NCBI GenBank assembly: GCA_020353115.1
Contig: CP070687.1
Location: 1,052,680-1,058,991, forward strand
Length of the DNA stretch: 6,312 nucleotides
Direction of reading: 5' to 3'
Source of the DNA: Bacteroidales bacterium
GTDB lineage: Bacteria; Bacteroidota; Bacteroidia; Bacteroidales; VadinHA17
The translations under genes and the position numbers were made by a program. How positions within the stretch are numbered: the first letter of the stretch is position 1; each line of letters starts with the position of its first letter. Positions 5,763 to 6,312 of this stretch are shown piece by piece. The notes beneath the pieces were generated by a model. That model was not told where the DNA came from, searched no databases, and saw only the letters and a list, made by a program, of their open reading frames with translations.

Positions 5763-6312
5763 ATGAAGAAACTGACCTTATTACTTATTGCGGTCCCTTC
5801 AGTTATTTTTGCACAGCTGAACGAAGGTTTTGAGGGCGGGAACATTACAGAATGGGAACAAAGCGATCCGTCAAGATGGGCTGCATCAAGTATAGTACCA
5901 ATTACAGGAGCCTACTCACTTCACCATATTTATAACAACACGATGGCAGGGCATGACCAGATTTCCATCCCGCTGCATAATATCGGCCTTGATTCTGCCC
6001 TGACTACATGGAAATTCAATGTACGACACGGGTACCCGCCATCCGGTTCAAACAACTGGGGTGTTTTTCTTGTTTCCGATATGAATGCGCACCAAATGTT
6101 TCCTTCCGGACTTGCAAATGGTTATGTACTTGGGGTAAACTACAGTGGAACGGACGATATGGTCAAACTCTGGAAAGTAACTTCCGGAGCCGGAAGTACG
6201 ATCCTGAATACAGGATTCGATTGGGAGGGAGAGGTTATGACCACGGATGTAATCGGATTTCAGGTTTCCAGGACAACGGATGGGTCATGGAATGTAAAGA
6301 TTGATACCAGCG
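5763..6312 (+). CDS. Secreted beta-rich protein, N-terminal part (3' end outside window)
   Basis: The frame is open from ATG 5763 to the window edge, showing 183 residues. It starts with a signal peptide for signal peptidase I: KK, a hydrophobic core (LTLLLIAVPSVI), then FA with predicted cleavage between Ala17 and Gln18. The mature part opens with LNEGFEGGNITEW (19-31), the usual opening of Bacteroidota extracellular beta-sandwich domains. It continues with GAYSLHH (49-55), WGVFL (99-103) and NGYVLGVNYSGTDD (119-132). From memory, this resembles the N-terminal domain of large exported proteins that also carry lamin-tail-like domains and a C-terminal type IX secretion signal; those parts would lie beyond the window. 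The substrate or role is unknown. It diverges from asd across a 102-base gap, and no strong promoter box was found for it. Export is well supported; the secretion route is inference. Confidence 0.82.
   Translation, partial: MKKLTLLLIAVPSVIFAQLNEGFEGGNITEWEQSDPSRWAASSIVPITGAYSLHHIYNNTMAGHDQISIPLHNIGLDSALTTWKFNVRHGYPPSGSNNWGVFLVSDMNAHQMFPSGLANGYVLGVNYSGTDDMVKLWKVTSGAGSTILNTGFDWEGEVMTTDVIGFQVSRTTDGSWNVKIDTS

Noticed and set aside
6008..6304. Open frame on the plus strand, 98 codons, rich in Cys and Trp
   Set aside because: It lies in another frame inside the exported protein gene that starts at 5763, which has a signal peptide and domain-like sequence. The 98-codon frame shows neither.

Overview
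The window looks like a stretch of ordinary chromosome from a member of the Bacteroidota, probably the Bacteroidales or a related order. The evidence is the type of TonB protein, a lipoprotein with a classic lipobox, a secreted protein whose predicted mature end is Gln, A-rich leaders without Shine-Dalgarno sequences, and several matches to the Bacteroidota -7 promoter box TAnnTTTG. The phylum is fairly secure from sequence character; anything finer is a guess.

Layout. Positions 1-537 (+) hold the 3' part of a gene for an uncharacterised TIM-barrel-like protein, followed by a probable weak terminator. Positions 538-794 contain hairpins but no gene. A tRNA-Ala(GGC) gene lies on the minus strand at 834-907, with a -7 box upstream and a strong intrinsic terminator at 795-828. 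Diverging from it is a gene for a TonB-family energy transducer (1164-1850, +), closed by its own terminator at 1874-1900. Next comes a gene for an outer-membrane-type lipoprotein of unknown function (1982-3151, +). A 315-base gap (3152-3466) carries a -7 box and a nested, degenerate palindromic element, which together appear to form the leader of hflX (3467-4678, +). The asd gene (aspartate-semialdehyde dehydrogenase, 4671-5660, -) converges on hflX and overlaps it by 8 bases. In the divergent gap behind asd, a dyad overlaps its probable promoter. The window ends inside a gene for a secreted beta-rich protein (5763 to the edge, +).

The genes do not form one pathway. TonB serves outer-membrane import, the lipoprotein and secreted protein are envelope or exported factors, HflX is a ribosome-associated GTPase, and Asd feeds the synthesis of lysine/diaminopimelate, threonine, methionine and isoleucine. 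Strand changes and terminators indicate mostly single-gene transcription units.

I found no CRISPR array, transposase, phage gene, toxin-antitoxin pair or defence cassette, and no convincing new multi-gene system. The more interesting material is non-coding: the palindromic element in the hflX leader, a tRNA terminator that resembles a mobile palindromic repeat, and the dyad over the asd promoter. Two protein families here have no known function.
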